Positions 38,351 to 46,645 of a stretch of 61,770 nt of DNA are shown here, one piece after another. The stretch is taken from IMG/VR virus record IMGVR_UViG_3300035438_000760, positions 1 to 61,770 of that record. One strand, written 5' to 3'. Source of the stretch: a virus. Each line of letters begins with the position of its first letter. The stretch's first letter is position 1. Under the pieces are notes generated by a model that saw only the letters and a list, made by a program, of their open reading frames with translations, was not told the DNA's origin and ran no database searches. Made by a program: the position numbers and the translations under genes.

Positions 38351-40743
38351 AACTTGTTTGGGTAACCGTTGACGGTGAAACAATTTTGTGGGATGAAGGT
38401 GTTTTGGATGCTTCGCCTGACTTTTTTGAAAATGTTGCGTTGTTGGTTGATGCGAAGGTTCGTGTTCGTTCTCCACGGTATTACTTTGCTGAGGATGTGG
38501 CTCGGATGGATTCTCCGTTTGGGGCTTTGTTGACTGTTGAGTTTTTGTTGGATTTGTTGAATGTGGGTTTGGTTGAGGCTCCGATGCTTTTTGGTGAAGC
38601 GGATCCTTTGTTGACTGATAATGATTCTTTGGTTGTTTCTGTTGAGAAGGCTATGTCTCGGAGTGAAGCGGGCAAGTATGCGGCGGAGCAACGCTGGAAG
38701 AACCATGCGAAGAAAGAAACAACAAAGCAAGAAACGCTTCTATCTCCTACTGATGACGCTGAGATTGCTAGGGCTACTGGTCGCCCGTTGAGTTGGGCGT
38801 TGCCCGCTACACGAGATCCTGAATTAAATGAAATTTTGGGTCGGCTGGTAGCAGATTTTTCTTCGTCGCCACCGAGGTATCACGAATATGATCGTGTTGT
38901 CCGTGATCCAGCCACAAAAGAGTTGCTCAAGTATTTGGAAAGCAAAGGCATTGTTGGGAAATCGGATTTTGAGGCGGGTAAAACCAATGCTGGGATTATG
39001 GCTGTTGGGTTGCTTCTGAATGGCTTGCAAGCAAACAGTTCTTCGGCGTGGTCAACTTCGGTTCCAAAAGGGTTTGCTCCGTATTTTAAAGCACGAATGA
39101 TTGCTGAGGAAGGTTCTCCAGTAATCAATGTTAATGCGTATGCGCTTAACCAAATCATTAGTAGTGGCAGGTACAAAACCCAGTTTGAAACTCAAGAGTC
39201 AAACGGTGCGTTGAACCCGTATATTCGTGCGGCTTTTGAGTCAGGTGCAATGGGTTTGCACCCAAACATGGATGCGACTAAGCGTCCCGTGTACGGGACA
39301 ATGCAATCGCATGATTCAATTGGCAATACTCACCCAATGAGCCAATACGGTACAATTTCGCTTCAGTTGAACGAAAGTGTTCGTGAGCGTTCAACGGTTT
39401 CGTATAACGATTCTTTGGGTATGTCTATAGAGACTGCACCTGCTGACAGTACGGGCAAAGAGTTGGATCGGATGTTTAATACTGGTTCAAAGGGTGGACA
39501 TCTTGATTATGTTGAGACTCAGATTCATGGTGGTGTTTCGTTTAGCGATGTGAAAGCAATATGGGTGAATGAGAAGTATGCGCCCGGTGATTTTGAAAAT
39601 GTGACCGCGATATTGGATAAGTATGGGTTGTCCAATATCCCTGTGATGCGTGTTGGTGTTGATGATTTCTACAAAGCGAAGTTTAGTTCACGGAGTGAGG
39701 CTGGCAAGTATGCGGCGCATATTCGTTGGATGAACCAGCGTGGTTTGACTCCGATGACGGCTGACCAGTGGACTGCTAGTCAGAGTGCTGATGCGACACC
39801 TGTTGTTACGGCTCCGACTCGTGTGACGGCTAGTGGTGTGGATTGGGATCAGCCTGTACCACAGTTCAAAACTGTTGATGAAGCGCAAGCGTGGATTGAT
39901 GCGAAGTGGGGTAAGCGTGATGGTGGTTTACCAGACAGAGAATTTAAGATTGCCCTCACTGAAGGCAAGCGCATGAGCGGTTATTTTTCGTATGGGTTTG
40001 CAAACATTGAGGCAACACAACATTGGATTGAAAAAATAGATCAGGTGTTTAAAGAATTTCCTGAAATAGCAAACGCAGTTAGTTTTGTTGCGTCTGCTGA
40101 ACCTCCGTATGGATATGAACGCGCTCTCGGTTGGGCGGGTCGTGCATCAGCGTCGTTATATTTTAACCGTGGTATTTGTTCCGATCTTAATCTTGTGGAC
40201 GCTACGATTAAAGAATGGAAAAAGACGGGTTATTGCGCTACAAATGACCCGACTGCTGTTTTGTGGCATGAATTTGGTCATCATTTAGGTTATGCGGCGG
40301 GTAACGCTAATTTGTATGGCAACCTGACAGAGGTACGCATGCCTAGAACTTCGCAACCTCTTGCCGACATTAACCAGAGAGATCAAAAAGCGTATGAGAA
40401 GGCTATTCGGGTATTGGTTAAGCCTTTGATAATTAAAAGTATTAACAACGACCGAAAAGTAAAAGGGTTGAAACCGTTGCACTTTAAAGGGTTGTCCGAG
40501 GCAATGTCGGGTAATAGCAGAACTAAAGACTCTGACGCTTTAACTTGGCGTGACGAAATCAAAAAGCAGTTAAGCACTTATTCGTTGAGTAACTATAACG
40601 AAATGATTGCCGAATCGTTTGCCCAATATGCACACGGAGTATTTACTGGTGCTGAAATATCACCGTTGGCTAGAGGAGTTGTTGAAGGTTTACGGGGCTA
40701 TATTGCAGGTAAGCCGTTAGTACCGTCAGGAGGATCGCAATGA
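38347..40743 (+). CDS. Two-tag polyvalent protein: DUF3626-like domain plus zinc peptidase
   Basis: 798 residues from ATG 38347. Tag one at 103-120 ('MSRSEAGKYAAEQRWKNH'). The following domain has 'YGTISLQLNESVRERST' and 'LDYVETQIHGGVSFSDV', which resemble DUF3626 (an ART-like fold, from memory). Tag two is near 446-462. The C-terminal domain carries 'AVLWHEFGHHLGYAAG' (HExxHH) and 'EMIAESFAQYAHG', a gluzincin-type ligand. Domain borders again coincide with tags. Probably packaged and injected, which is inference. Confidence 0.72.
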   Translation: MKLVWVTVDGETILWDEGVLDASPDFFENVALLVDAKVRVRSPRYYFAEDVARMDSPFGALLTVEFLLDLLNVGLVEAPMLFGEADPLLTDNDSLVVSVEKAMSRSEAGKYAAEQRWKNHAKKETTKQETLLSPTDDAEIARATGRPLSWALPATRDPELNEILGRLVADFSSSPPRYHEYDRVVRDPATKELLKYLESKGIVGKSDFEAGKTNAGIMAVGLLLNGLQANSSSAWSTSVPKGFAPYFKARMIAEEGSPVINVNAYALNQIISSGRYKTQFETQESNGALNPYIRAAFESGAMGLHPNMDATKRPVYGTMQSHDSIGNTHPMSQYGTISLQLNESVRERSTVSYNDSLGMSIETAPADSTGKELDRMFNTGSKGGHLDYVETQIHGGVSFSDVKAIWVNEKYAPGDFENVTAILDKYGLSNIPVMRVGVDDFYKAKFSSRSEAGKYAAHIRWMNQRGLTPMTADQWTASQSADATPVVTAPTRVTASGVDWDQPVPQFKTVDEAQAWIDAKWGKRDGGLPDREFKIALTEGKRMSGYFSYGFANIEATQHWIEKIDQVFKEFPEIANAVSFVASAEPPYGYERALGWAGRASASLYFNRGICSDLNLVDATIKEWKKTGYCATNDPTAVLWHEFGHHLGYAAGNANLYGNLTEVRMPRTSQPLADINQRDQKAYEKAIRVLVKPLIIKSINNDRKVKGLKPLHFKGLSEAMSGNSRTKDSDALTWRDEIKKQLSTYSLSNYNEMIAESFAQYAHGVFTGAEISPLARGVVEGLRGYIAGKPLVPSGGSQ

Positions 40744-40976
40744 CAATGGGAATATCAATGTGTTGGGCGTGTAAGCACTCAAGAGGTAACGCAACTGAAA
40801 TAGATGAAATATTGACAGGGACATGCGATGCGTTTCCTGATGGTATCCCTCTTGAAATTTATGCAGGCGGGTTTGACCATCGCCAAAAATTTGCTGGTGA
40901 TAACGGTGTTAGGTTTGAACCAGTGACCGAAGAAGAAGGTTCTTTGGCTGTGAGCATGGTTGAGGACAATTTATGA
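40740..40976 (+). CDS. Small cysteine-containing protein
   Basis: 78 residues from ATG 40740. 'SMCWACKHSRGN', 'GTCDAFPDGIPLEI' and 'FDHRQKFAGDNGVRFEP' match a short protein often found beside phage head genes; a zinc site is possible. Function unknown. Confidence 0.6.
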   Translation: MTMGISMCWACKHSRGNATEIDEILTGTCDAFPDGIPLEIYAGGFDHRQKFAGDNGVRFEPVTEEEGSLAVSMVEDNL

Positions 40977-41155
40977 TTTTGATTGCAATGGTGGACGATG
41001 CGAAGGTGTTTGACATTGAAGACGATGACCCGATGTGGGGTACTCGTGTCATTCTGGAGCGTGGAGGCGTTGAAAGCGCACCGCTTTTGTTGGAAAATGT
41101 GGTTACCAAAATGTCTATGAGCAACTGGCGATGGGTCAACCCCCCTACTAAATAG
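40973..41155 (+). CDS. 60-residue hypothetical protein
   Basis: Starts MILIAMVDDAKVFDIEDDD; ATG 40973 overlaps the previous stop. Acidic; unknown. Confidence 0.5.
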   Translation: MILIAMVDDAKVFDIEDDDPMWGTRVILERGGVESAPLLLENVVTKMSMSNWRWVNPPTK

Positions 41156-41173
41156 TGACTACTGGGTTTACTG

Positions 41174-41179
41174 TAAGGT
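41174..41179 (+). promoter_or_regulatory. -10 box of a leaderless transcript
   Basis: TAAGGT lies exactly six bases before ATG 41186. ACTACTGGG upstream is shared with 26257-26265. No ribosome site. Confidence 0.5.
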
Positions 41180-41185
41180 TCTGGC

Positions 41186-42076
41186 ATGGATACAACCGAA
41201 ATTGACCAGTGGATAAACGGCGATCTTTCTTGGGAAGATCTTTCGGAGAGCGCACAAACGGCTATTGACGGTGAAGTTGACGATGCGAAGCCTGTTGCCA
41301 GTATGGAGTTAGTCCACAAGTCGGTTGCTGAGAAGCGGTTTACTTTAGGTCCGTGGTATATCCCGAACCGTTTGGATGCTCATAATGAGTGGACAGACTC
41401 TGATGAGTTGCAGGCTGGCTTGTGGGATTATGTCCGCAAGGGTGATCGTGGTATCCGTTTACAGCACAATCGTGACATTGTGGCTGGAGAATGGGTTGAG
41501 GCAATGCAACTTCCTGTTCCTGTCCAGATGCAGAAAGCGGCAAACGGAGAAACTGTTGAATACCCTGAAGGAACCGTTTTTCTTGGTGTTGTGTGGAAAC
41601 AGTGGGCGTGGGATCTCGTGAAGAACGGCAAAATCAAAGGTTTTTCTATTGGTGGTTCGTCGGCTCGGTTGCCAATTGAGCCTGTCAATAAGGGAATCAA
41701 GGTTTCTCCGACTTTCATTCCTGCTTTGATCCGTGTCTTGGGTAAGAGTTATGCGGTTCGCCCAGATGAGGGCGGTGTCCGTGTTTCTTCAGGTTTGGAC
41801 TTTGTTGTTTTTGATCCGTTCCAAGTGGATTTGGTTACTAAGTCGGTTTCGGATGGCTTTGTTGCTGATGCGAATCAGGTGTTGGCGTTTTCGCAGGCTA
41901 TTTTGACTGGCGGGATAGATCATGGTTTGTGGGTCAATACTGGTGATTCATGGTCGTTTGTGAAAGCGAAGTTTGGGTCACGGGTTGAGGCTGGTAAGTA
42001 TGCGGAGCATGTTCGTCGGGCTGTCGCTTCGGGGGAGACTCCTTTGGGTGTGGTTGAGTTTTCCGAAAATCTGTAA
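41186..42076 (+). CDS. Prohead protease (XkdF-like) with C-terminal tag
   Basis: 296 residues. 'LGPWYIPNRLDAHNEWTDSDEL' in part, 'IRLQHNRDIVAGEWVE' and 'IKGFSIGGSSAR' match XkdF-type prohead proteases; His94 and Ser154 are candidate catalytic residues. Residues 263-278 are a copy of the shared tag ('FGSRVEAGKYAEHVRR'). The protease thus carries the same element as the large packaged proteins, which may be its target or its own cleavage/packaging site. Apparently translated without a leader. Confidence 0.82.
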   Translation: MDTTEIDQWINGDLSWEDLSESAQTAIDGEVDDAKPVASMELVHKSVAEKRFTLGPWYIPNRLDAHNEWTDSDELQAGLWDYVRKGDRGIRLQHNRDIVAGEWVEAMQLPVPVQMQKAANGETVEYPEGTVFLGVVWKQWAWDLVKNGKIKGFSIGGSSARLPIEPVNKGIKVSPTFIPALIRVLGKSYAVRPDEGGVRVSSGLDFVVFDPFQVDLVTKSVSDGFVADANQVLAFSQAILTGGIDHGLWVNTGDSWSFVKAKFGSRVEAGKYAEHVRRAVASGETPLGVVEFSENL

Positions 42077-42083
42077 CTTTGGC

Positions 42084-42112
42084 TTGACCACGGTTTAGAG
42101 TTTTGATATCCT
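42084..42112 (+). promoter_or_regulatory. Promoter TTGACC - 17 bp - TATCCT
   Basis: TTGACC (42084-42089) and TATCCT (42107-42112), with CGGTTTAG in the spacer as in the repeated promoters. Drives the cyclotransferase gene. Confidence 0.75.
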
Positions 42113-42130
42113 TTGAATGAAGGAGGGTAA

Positions 42131-42514
42131 ATGAAACCAATTGCTGTATACGGAACCCTGATAAAAGGATTCCACAACTCACGACTGTGGGATGGGCTTG
42201 CTACTTACGAGGAGTGCATCATCCACGATTTCCGTCTTGTCACTCACGGGTGGTACCCGTATGCGATACCAGACGAGGGATCAACCACAGTCGGTCAAAT
42301 CATTACACCGACAAGCAAGGTCAACGCTTCAACGATCTTGTCTCGGCTTGATTATTTGGAAGGTGTTCCTCACCACTACAGTCGTGAATCTGCAACTGTT
42401 GAACTTGAAGATGGTGCGATTGTTACTGCATGGATTTATGTTCCTGTAAGTGATGAATCAGGACTGGATCCTGTGCCAGAAAACAACTGGCGACTTTACG
42501 CAAGTCTTGTTTAG
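42131..42514 (+). CDS. Gamma-glutamylcyclotransferase-like (AIG2/GGCT) protein
   Basis: 127 residues with site GAAGGAGGG. 'IAVYGTLIKGFHN' is the GGCT substrate loop (YGTL), 'LDYLEGVPHHYSRE' carries the catalytic-type Glu, and 'TAWIYVP' closes the fold. The family converts gamma-glutamyl amines or peptides to 5-oxoproline. It sits inside the head operon under its own promoter. The role in infection is unknown. Confidence 0.8.
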   Translation: MKPIAVYGTLIKGFHNSRLWDGLATYEECIIHDFRLVTHGWYPYAIPDEGSTTVGQIITPTSKVNASTILSRLDYLEGVPHHYSRESATVELEDGAIVTAWIYVPVSDESGLDPVPENNWRLYASLV

Positions 42515-42543
42515 TTGATGTAGTTCAGGGTTATCAGTACCGT
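42515..42543 (+). promoter_or_regulatory. Promoter TTGATG - 17 bp - TACCGT
   Basis: TTGATG (42515-42520) and TACCGT (42538-42543) lie 8 bases upstream of ATG 42552. No ribosome site is visible, so a leaderless transcript is possible. Confidence 0.45.
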
Positions 42544-42551
42544 TCTCTGCG

Positions 42552-43247
42552 ATGGCTTCGCGGAAAATGGTAAACATGAACATTGAAGAGACTTCTGGTG
42601 TTGACCATCCCGCGCACATGGACGAAGGATGGATCCTTATGAAGAACTCTGGTTTGAACACCGAAGATTTTGAAACGATTGAAAAAATGGTCGCTTTGGA
42701 ATCAGAACTTGCTGACGCTCAGGCTCGCCTTGCCTCTTTGGAAAACGAAGAAGCCGAAGATGAGTTGGAAGATATGGGCGAGATGGACGACGATGCGATG
42801 ATGAAGTCGGCACCGCCTGCTGTCCGTGAAGCATTGTTGAAGGCTCGTAACGAGGCTTTTGTTGCTCAGGAAGAACTACGCAAAGAGCGTGAAGTTCGTC
42901 TTGACGCTCACGCAATCGCTAAGAGCATGGACAATTATGGCAATCTTGCCATTGACCACGAAGAATTTGGTCCTGCTCTCCGCCGTTTGGAAGAACTTGA
43001 TTCAACGGTCGTTGAGATCATCGCTAAGGCTTTGCAGTCCGCTAACGCTCAGGCTGAATCAGCCAACATTTTTGCCGAAATCGGCTCTTCATACATGCCA
43101 ACTACTGCTGGCAGTTTCCAGAAGATTGAATCGCTCGCTAAGTCCGCTGTGACCAAGGGCGAATATAAGACCGTTGAGCAAGCAATCGCTGGCTTGATTG
43201 AAACCAACCCTTCGTTGTACGCAGAGTACATCGCTGAAACCCGCTGA
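42552..43247 (+). CDS. Capsid scaffold protein
   Basis: 231 residues; ATG 42570 is a second possible start. 'EETSGVDHPAHMDEGWILMK' in part is the N-terminal motif often joined to XkdF-type proteases and scaffolds. Next come a strongly acidic coiled coil (~50-140) and a helical C-terminal region. Location between protease and capsid genes supports scaffold function. Confidence 0.8.
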   Translation: MASRKMVNMNIEETSGVDHPAHMDEGWILMKNSGLNTEDFETIEKMVALESELADAQARLASLENEEAEDELEDMGEMDDDAMMKSAPPAVREALLKARNEAFVAQEELRKEREVRLDAHAIAKSMDNYGNLAIDHEEFGPALRRLEELDSTVVEIIAKALQSANAQAESANIFAEIGSSYMPTTAGSFQKIESLAKSAVTKGEYKTVEQAIAGLIETNPSLYAEYIAETR

Positions 43248-43265
43248 CCAGAAGAGGACACACTC

Positions 43266-43661
43266 ATGGCATACGAAATTTCCAATTACAGCGTCAAAAT
43301 CACCCTTGTCGCCGCCGCTGACCTTAGTGCGAAGCAGTATTACTTCGTCAAGATCAATACTTCGGGTCAAGCCGCGCTTTGCTCAGGTGTTACTGACAAG
43401 CCGATTGGCGTTCTCCAGAACACTCCGACCGCTGGTCAAGAAGCCCAAGTTCTAGTTATTGGTGGAACTAAGGTCGTTTGTTCCGCAAGCCTAGACGAAG
43501 GTGTTGCCATTGGCACCACTGCGGCTGGCAAGGCTGGAGCAAAGGTCGTCGGAACCGACACCACTAACTACATCGTCGGTCAGATCATCCTTGCGGGTGG
43601 AGCCGACTTGGATATTGCAACCGCTGTTATCAACTGTGCATCGCCTGCCCGCGCCGCCTGA
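43266..43661 (+). CDS. Capsid decoration protein
   Basis: 131 residues, strand-rich, with 'QYYFVKINTSGQAALC', 'PIGVLQNTPTAGQEAQVLV' and 'GVAIGTTAAGKAGA', matching DUF2190-like head-cement proteins. Immediately upstream of the major capsid gene. Confidence 0.82.
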   Translation: MAYEISNYSVKITLVAAADLSAKQYYFVKINTSGQAALCSGVTDKPIGVLQNTPTAGQEAQVLVIGGTKVVCSASLDEGVAIGTTAAGKAGAKVVGTDTTNYIVGQIILAGGADLDIATAVINCASPARAA

Positions 43662-43678
43662 GTAAAAAGGAATAAATC

Positions 43679-44629
43679 ATGCCCCAGCCCACACAAAATC
43701 AGGTACATGTTGATGCGATTCTGACGAACATCAGTGTCGCTTACATGCAAAAAGCCGAAAATTTCATTGCAAACAAGATCTTCCCGATCGTTCCTGTTGA
43801 GAAGCAGTCGGACAAGTTCTTCAAGTACACCAAGAACGACTGGTTCCGTGACGAAGCACAGCGACGCGCTGATGCGACGGAATCTGCTGGTGGCGGTTAC
43901 AACTTGTCAACCGATTCGTACAACGCTGAAGTGTGGGCTTTCCACAAGGATGTTGGCGATCAGACTCGTGCAAATGCTGATGCTCCTATCAATGTGGATC
44001 GTGAAGCGGTTGAGTTCATTACGAGCCGTTTGTTGCTCAAGATGGAAACTGAATTCGTTTCAAGTTATTTCACGAGTGGCATTTGGGCTACCGACAACAC
44101 TCCGTCAAACTTGTGGTCGGATTACACCAACAGTGATCCGTTGAACGATGTTGAAGATGCGAAGCGAGCAATCCTTTCCACTACTGGTTTTGAACCGAAC
44201 ACGCTTGTGCTTGGTTACGATGTTTTCAAGGAATTGAAGAATCACCCAGATCTCGTTGACCGTATCAAGTACACCTCGTCTTCGGTTATTACGACCGACA
44301 TGATCGCTCGTATGTTTGATGTTGATCGTGTTGTGGTTTCAAAGGCTGTTAAGGCAACCAACAATGAAGGTGCCACTGGTGCTTATGACTTCACTGCTGG
44401 TAAGAATGCGCTCTTGTGCTATTCGGCTCCGTCACCGGGTCTTCTCCAGCCGTCTGCTGGTTACATCATGTCTTGGACTGGTGTTTCTGGTGGTCTTGGT
44501 CAGACGATCGGTTCAAGCCGTTTCCGTATGGAATCAGTGAAGGCTGACCGTATTGAAGCAGAAATGGCTTTTGACATGAAGGTCGTTGCCGCTGACCTCG
44601 GTTACTTCTTCGCCAGCGTGGTTTCGTGA
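43679..44629 (+). CDS. Major capsid protein
   Basis: 316 residues. Starts 'MPQPTQNQVHVDAILTNI' and shows 'FIANKIFPIVPVEKQSDKF', 'TRANADAPINVDREAVEFI' and 'GFEPNTLVLGYDVF', typical of the gpE-like major capsid family with HK97 fold. The best-expressed late gene should be this one; codons are clean and the ribosome site AAAAAGG is good. Confidence 0.92.
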   Translation: MPQPTQNQVHVDAILTNISVAYMQKAENFIANKIFPIVPVEKQSDKFFKYTKNDWFRDEAQRRADATESAGGGYNLSTDSYNAEVWAFHKDVGDQTRANADAPINVDREAVEFITSRLLLKMETEFVSSYFTSGIWATDNTPSNLWSDYTNSDPLNDVEDAKRAILSTTGFEPNTLVLGYDVFKELKNHPDLVDRIKYTSSSVITTDMIARMFDVDRVVVSKAVKATNNEGATGAYDFTAGKNALLCYSAPSPGLLQPSAGYIMSWTGVSGGLGQTIGSSRFRMESVKADRIEAEMAFDMKVVAADLGYFFASVVS

Positions 44630-44862
44630 GCGAATGGCTTGTGCTTAAGCCGATCAAGGTCGGTGGAGGCAATTTCATTCAAACTGGTGAACGAGTTCTT
44701 GCTGACAATTGGCGGAATCGTCGCTCTCTTGAATCTGGACGCTATATCCAGAGGATTGAGGTTACGGTTCCGCCTGTTGACAGCGATGCGATCGTTGAAG
44801 ATGTAGTTAAGCCCGTTAAGAAAGTTGGGCGACCGCCGAAGGTTGCTGTAGAGGAAGGTTGA
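44626..44862 (+). CDS. Small head-associated protein
   Basis: 78 residues from GTG 44626, overlapping the capsid stop. 'GRPPKVAVEEG' at the end is an AT-hook-like basic patch. Unknown role, likely head completion. Confidence 0.6.
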   Translation: MSEWLVLKPIKVGGGNFIQTGERVLADNWRNRRSLESGRYIQRIEVTVPPVDSDAIVEDVVKPVKKVGRPPKVAVEEG

Positions 44863-44866
44863 TTCA

Positions 44867-45292
44867 ATGACTTGGAGTTACGGAGGCGATCCTGCTAACT
44901 CCATTGTTGATCGGGTCAGGTTTTTGTCAGGTGATACTGACACTACGAACCAGCAGGTAAGTAACGAAGAGATTTCGTTCTTGTTGTCGGAGAATAACTC
45001 TGACGCTTATTTGTCGGCGGCTGGCGTGTGTGAGGCGGCGGCTTCTAAGGCTTCGGGTAAGGCTGATTATTCTCGTAGTGTTGGCGATTTGTCTATTTCT
45101 ACTCAGTATTCGGCGCATGCTAACTCTTTGTTGAAGTTGGCTGAGGTTTTGCGTATGAAGGCTTCTCGTCGTACTCCCCCGTCTGTGAATTTCTATACGG
45201 ATGACAGTGGGAATGTGTTTGGGGCTATGAAGTTTGCTATTGATATGGATCGTAATAATGGTTCTGCTGAGTCTCGGACTGCTGTGGATTGA
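44867..45292 (+). CDS. Head-tail connector (adaptor) protein
   Basis: 141 residues. 'VDRVRFLSGDTDTTNQQVSNEE' in part is the gp6-like adaptor signature, followed by helices. Codons change to a strongly T/G-ended style from here to about 46.4 kb. Confidence 0.8.
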   Translation: MTWSYGGDPANSIVDRVRFLSGDTDTTNQQVSNEEISFLLSENNSDAYLSAAGVCEAAASKASGKADYSRSVGDLSISTQYSAHANSLLKLAEVLRMKASRRTPPSVNFYTDDSGNVFGAMKFAIDMDRNNGSAESRTAVD

Positions 45293-45295
45293 TGT

Positions 45296-45625
45296 ATGGC
45301 GTTGGAGACTGCTTTTTTGGAGTTGATGCCTCAGACGGTGACTGTTTATTCTCAGACGGCTAAGACGGAGTATGGGGTTCAGTCGTGGTCGGCTTCGGGG
45401 ACTTCTGTTAATTGTCGTGTGATGGAGACTGGGACTTTGGTGCATGATGCGAATGGTCGTCAGGTGTATGAGACTGGCAAGATCATTTTTTATGGGACTC
45501 CTACGGTGAGTTTGAGTTCTCGGATTGCTTTGCCTGATGGTTCTTTCCCTGTGTTGTTGTCGGTGAATGTTCATAGTGATGAAAATGGGCTTAGTCATAC
45601 CAGTGTCAGTTTTGGTCGTGCCTGA
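45296..45625 (+). CDS. Head closure/stopper protein
   Basis: 109 residues. Small strand-rich protein ('QTVTVYSQTAKTEYGVQSW') between adaptor and gp10-like genes, matching the head-tail stopper position and style. Confidence 0.75.
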   Translation: MALETAFLELMPQTVTVYSQTAKTEYGVQSWSASGTSVNCRVMETGTLVHDANGRQVYETGKIIFYGTPTVSLSSRIALPDGSFPVLLSVNVHSDENGLSHTSVSFGRA

Positions 45626-46035
45626 TGGCTCGTGTGGGGAATGCGACGATCAGTCTGGTTGGTGAGAATCGGATGATTGAGGCTTTGCGGTATTTGGGTC
45701 CGTCTGGGGCGGTGCCGAAGGTTGGGTCTGCGTTGTATATGGTCGCTAATAAGGTGTTTAATGAGTCTCAGAGGCAGGTGCCGTTTAGGACTGGTGCTTT
45801 GCAGTCGTCTGGGTTTGTGTCGCCGTATTCGTTTGATGGTAAGACGGTTCATGTTCGGATTTCGTATGGTAATACGGCTGTTGCCTATGCTGAGAAGCAA
45901 CACGACATTAACTTTCCGCATGCACCGGGGCGTAAGTGGCATTATTTGAGCGATCCGCTTAACGATAATCGTAAGGATTTTGAGTTGCAGATGAATACTG
46001 CGTTGATGCGACTGTTGAAGAAGGTGATGTACTGA
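45625..46035 (+). CDS. HK97 gp10-like tail completion protein
   Basis: 136 residues. 'NESQRQVPFRTGALQSSGFV' is the conserved gp10-like core. Overlaps both neighbours by single bases. Confidence 0.82.
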   Translation: MARVGNATISLVGENRMIEALRYLGPSGAVPKVGSALYMVANKVFNESQRQVPFRTGALQSSGFVSPYSFDGKTVHVRISYGNTAVAYAEKQHDINFPHAPGRKWHYLSDPLNDNRKDFELQMNTALMRLLKKVMY

Positions 46036-46430
46036 TGGCTGTTTTGGATGCTTTGGGTGCCCGTTTGCAGTCTGCTGGGGTGGGGACTTTGGGTACAAAT
46101 TTGTGGTTGTCGCAGATGCAGTACACCCCTGATGCTTCGGTTGTTTTGATGGAACAACAGGGTGGGGTGGATCATGTCTTTGGTGCTTCGGTAGCGGGGA
46201 CATATAGGCACACTGTGCTGGTTGTGGCTCGTGCTGGGCGTAATGATTACCCGTCAGCCCGTTCTAAGATGCAGAGCGTTCAGGCGAGTCTGGGTGCTAT
46301 TAGAAACGAAACGATTTCGGGGGTTGCTTTTATGTCGGTTTTGGATACTACGGGTCTTTATCCTGCTGGGATGGATGGTGATGAGCGTCCTATGGTCGCT
46401 TGTGAGTTCACTTGTTGGGTGACACCGTGA
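46035..46430 (+). CDS. Tail terminator protein
   Basis: 131 residues. 'LDALGARLQSAGVGTLGTNL' and 'RNDYPSARSKMQSVQ' match the tail-terminator family that caps the tail tube. Confidence 0.78.
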   Translation: MAVLDALGARLQSAGVGTLGTNLWLSQMQYTPDASVVLMEQQGGVDHVFGASVAGTYRHTVLVVARAGRNDYPSARSKMQSVQASLGAIRNETISGVAFMSVLDTTGLYPAGMDGDERPMVACEFTCWVTP

Positions 46431-46645
46431 ACGAGGGCTTGGTGGCGGTGCATAAGGCTTTGTTGGCGGCTCAGGCTTGTTTGGATGCCGCTCAGTCTGC
46501 TTTGGTGGCGGCATTGACGATCCAATCCGACTTTGAGGATGCGACGACTTGCCCGCACCCACCAGATGCTCGGATCAATGTGACAACTATGGGTTCTGAT
46601 TCGGAAAGAGACGAGTTCTGTAATGCCTGCGGAAAAAATATCTGA
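46427..46645 (+). CDS. Small alanine-rich protein with CxxC
   Basis: 72 residues from GTG 46427 (overlaps previous stop). An N-terminal alanine-rich helix is followed by 'TTCPHP' and 'EFCNACGKNI', a probable zinc site. Overlaps the Com-like gene. Confidence 0.55.
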   Translation: MNEGLVAVHKALLAAQACLDAAQSALVAALTIQSDFEDATTCPHPPDARINVTTMGSDSERDEFCNACGKNI

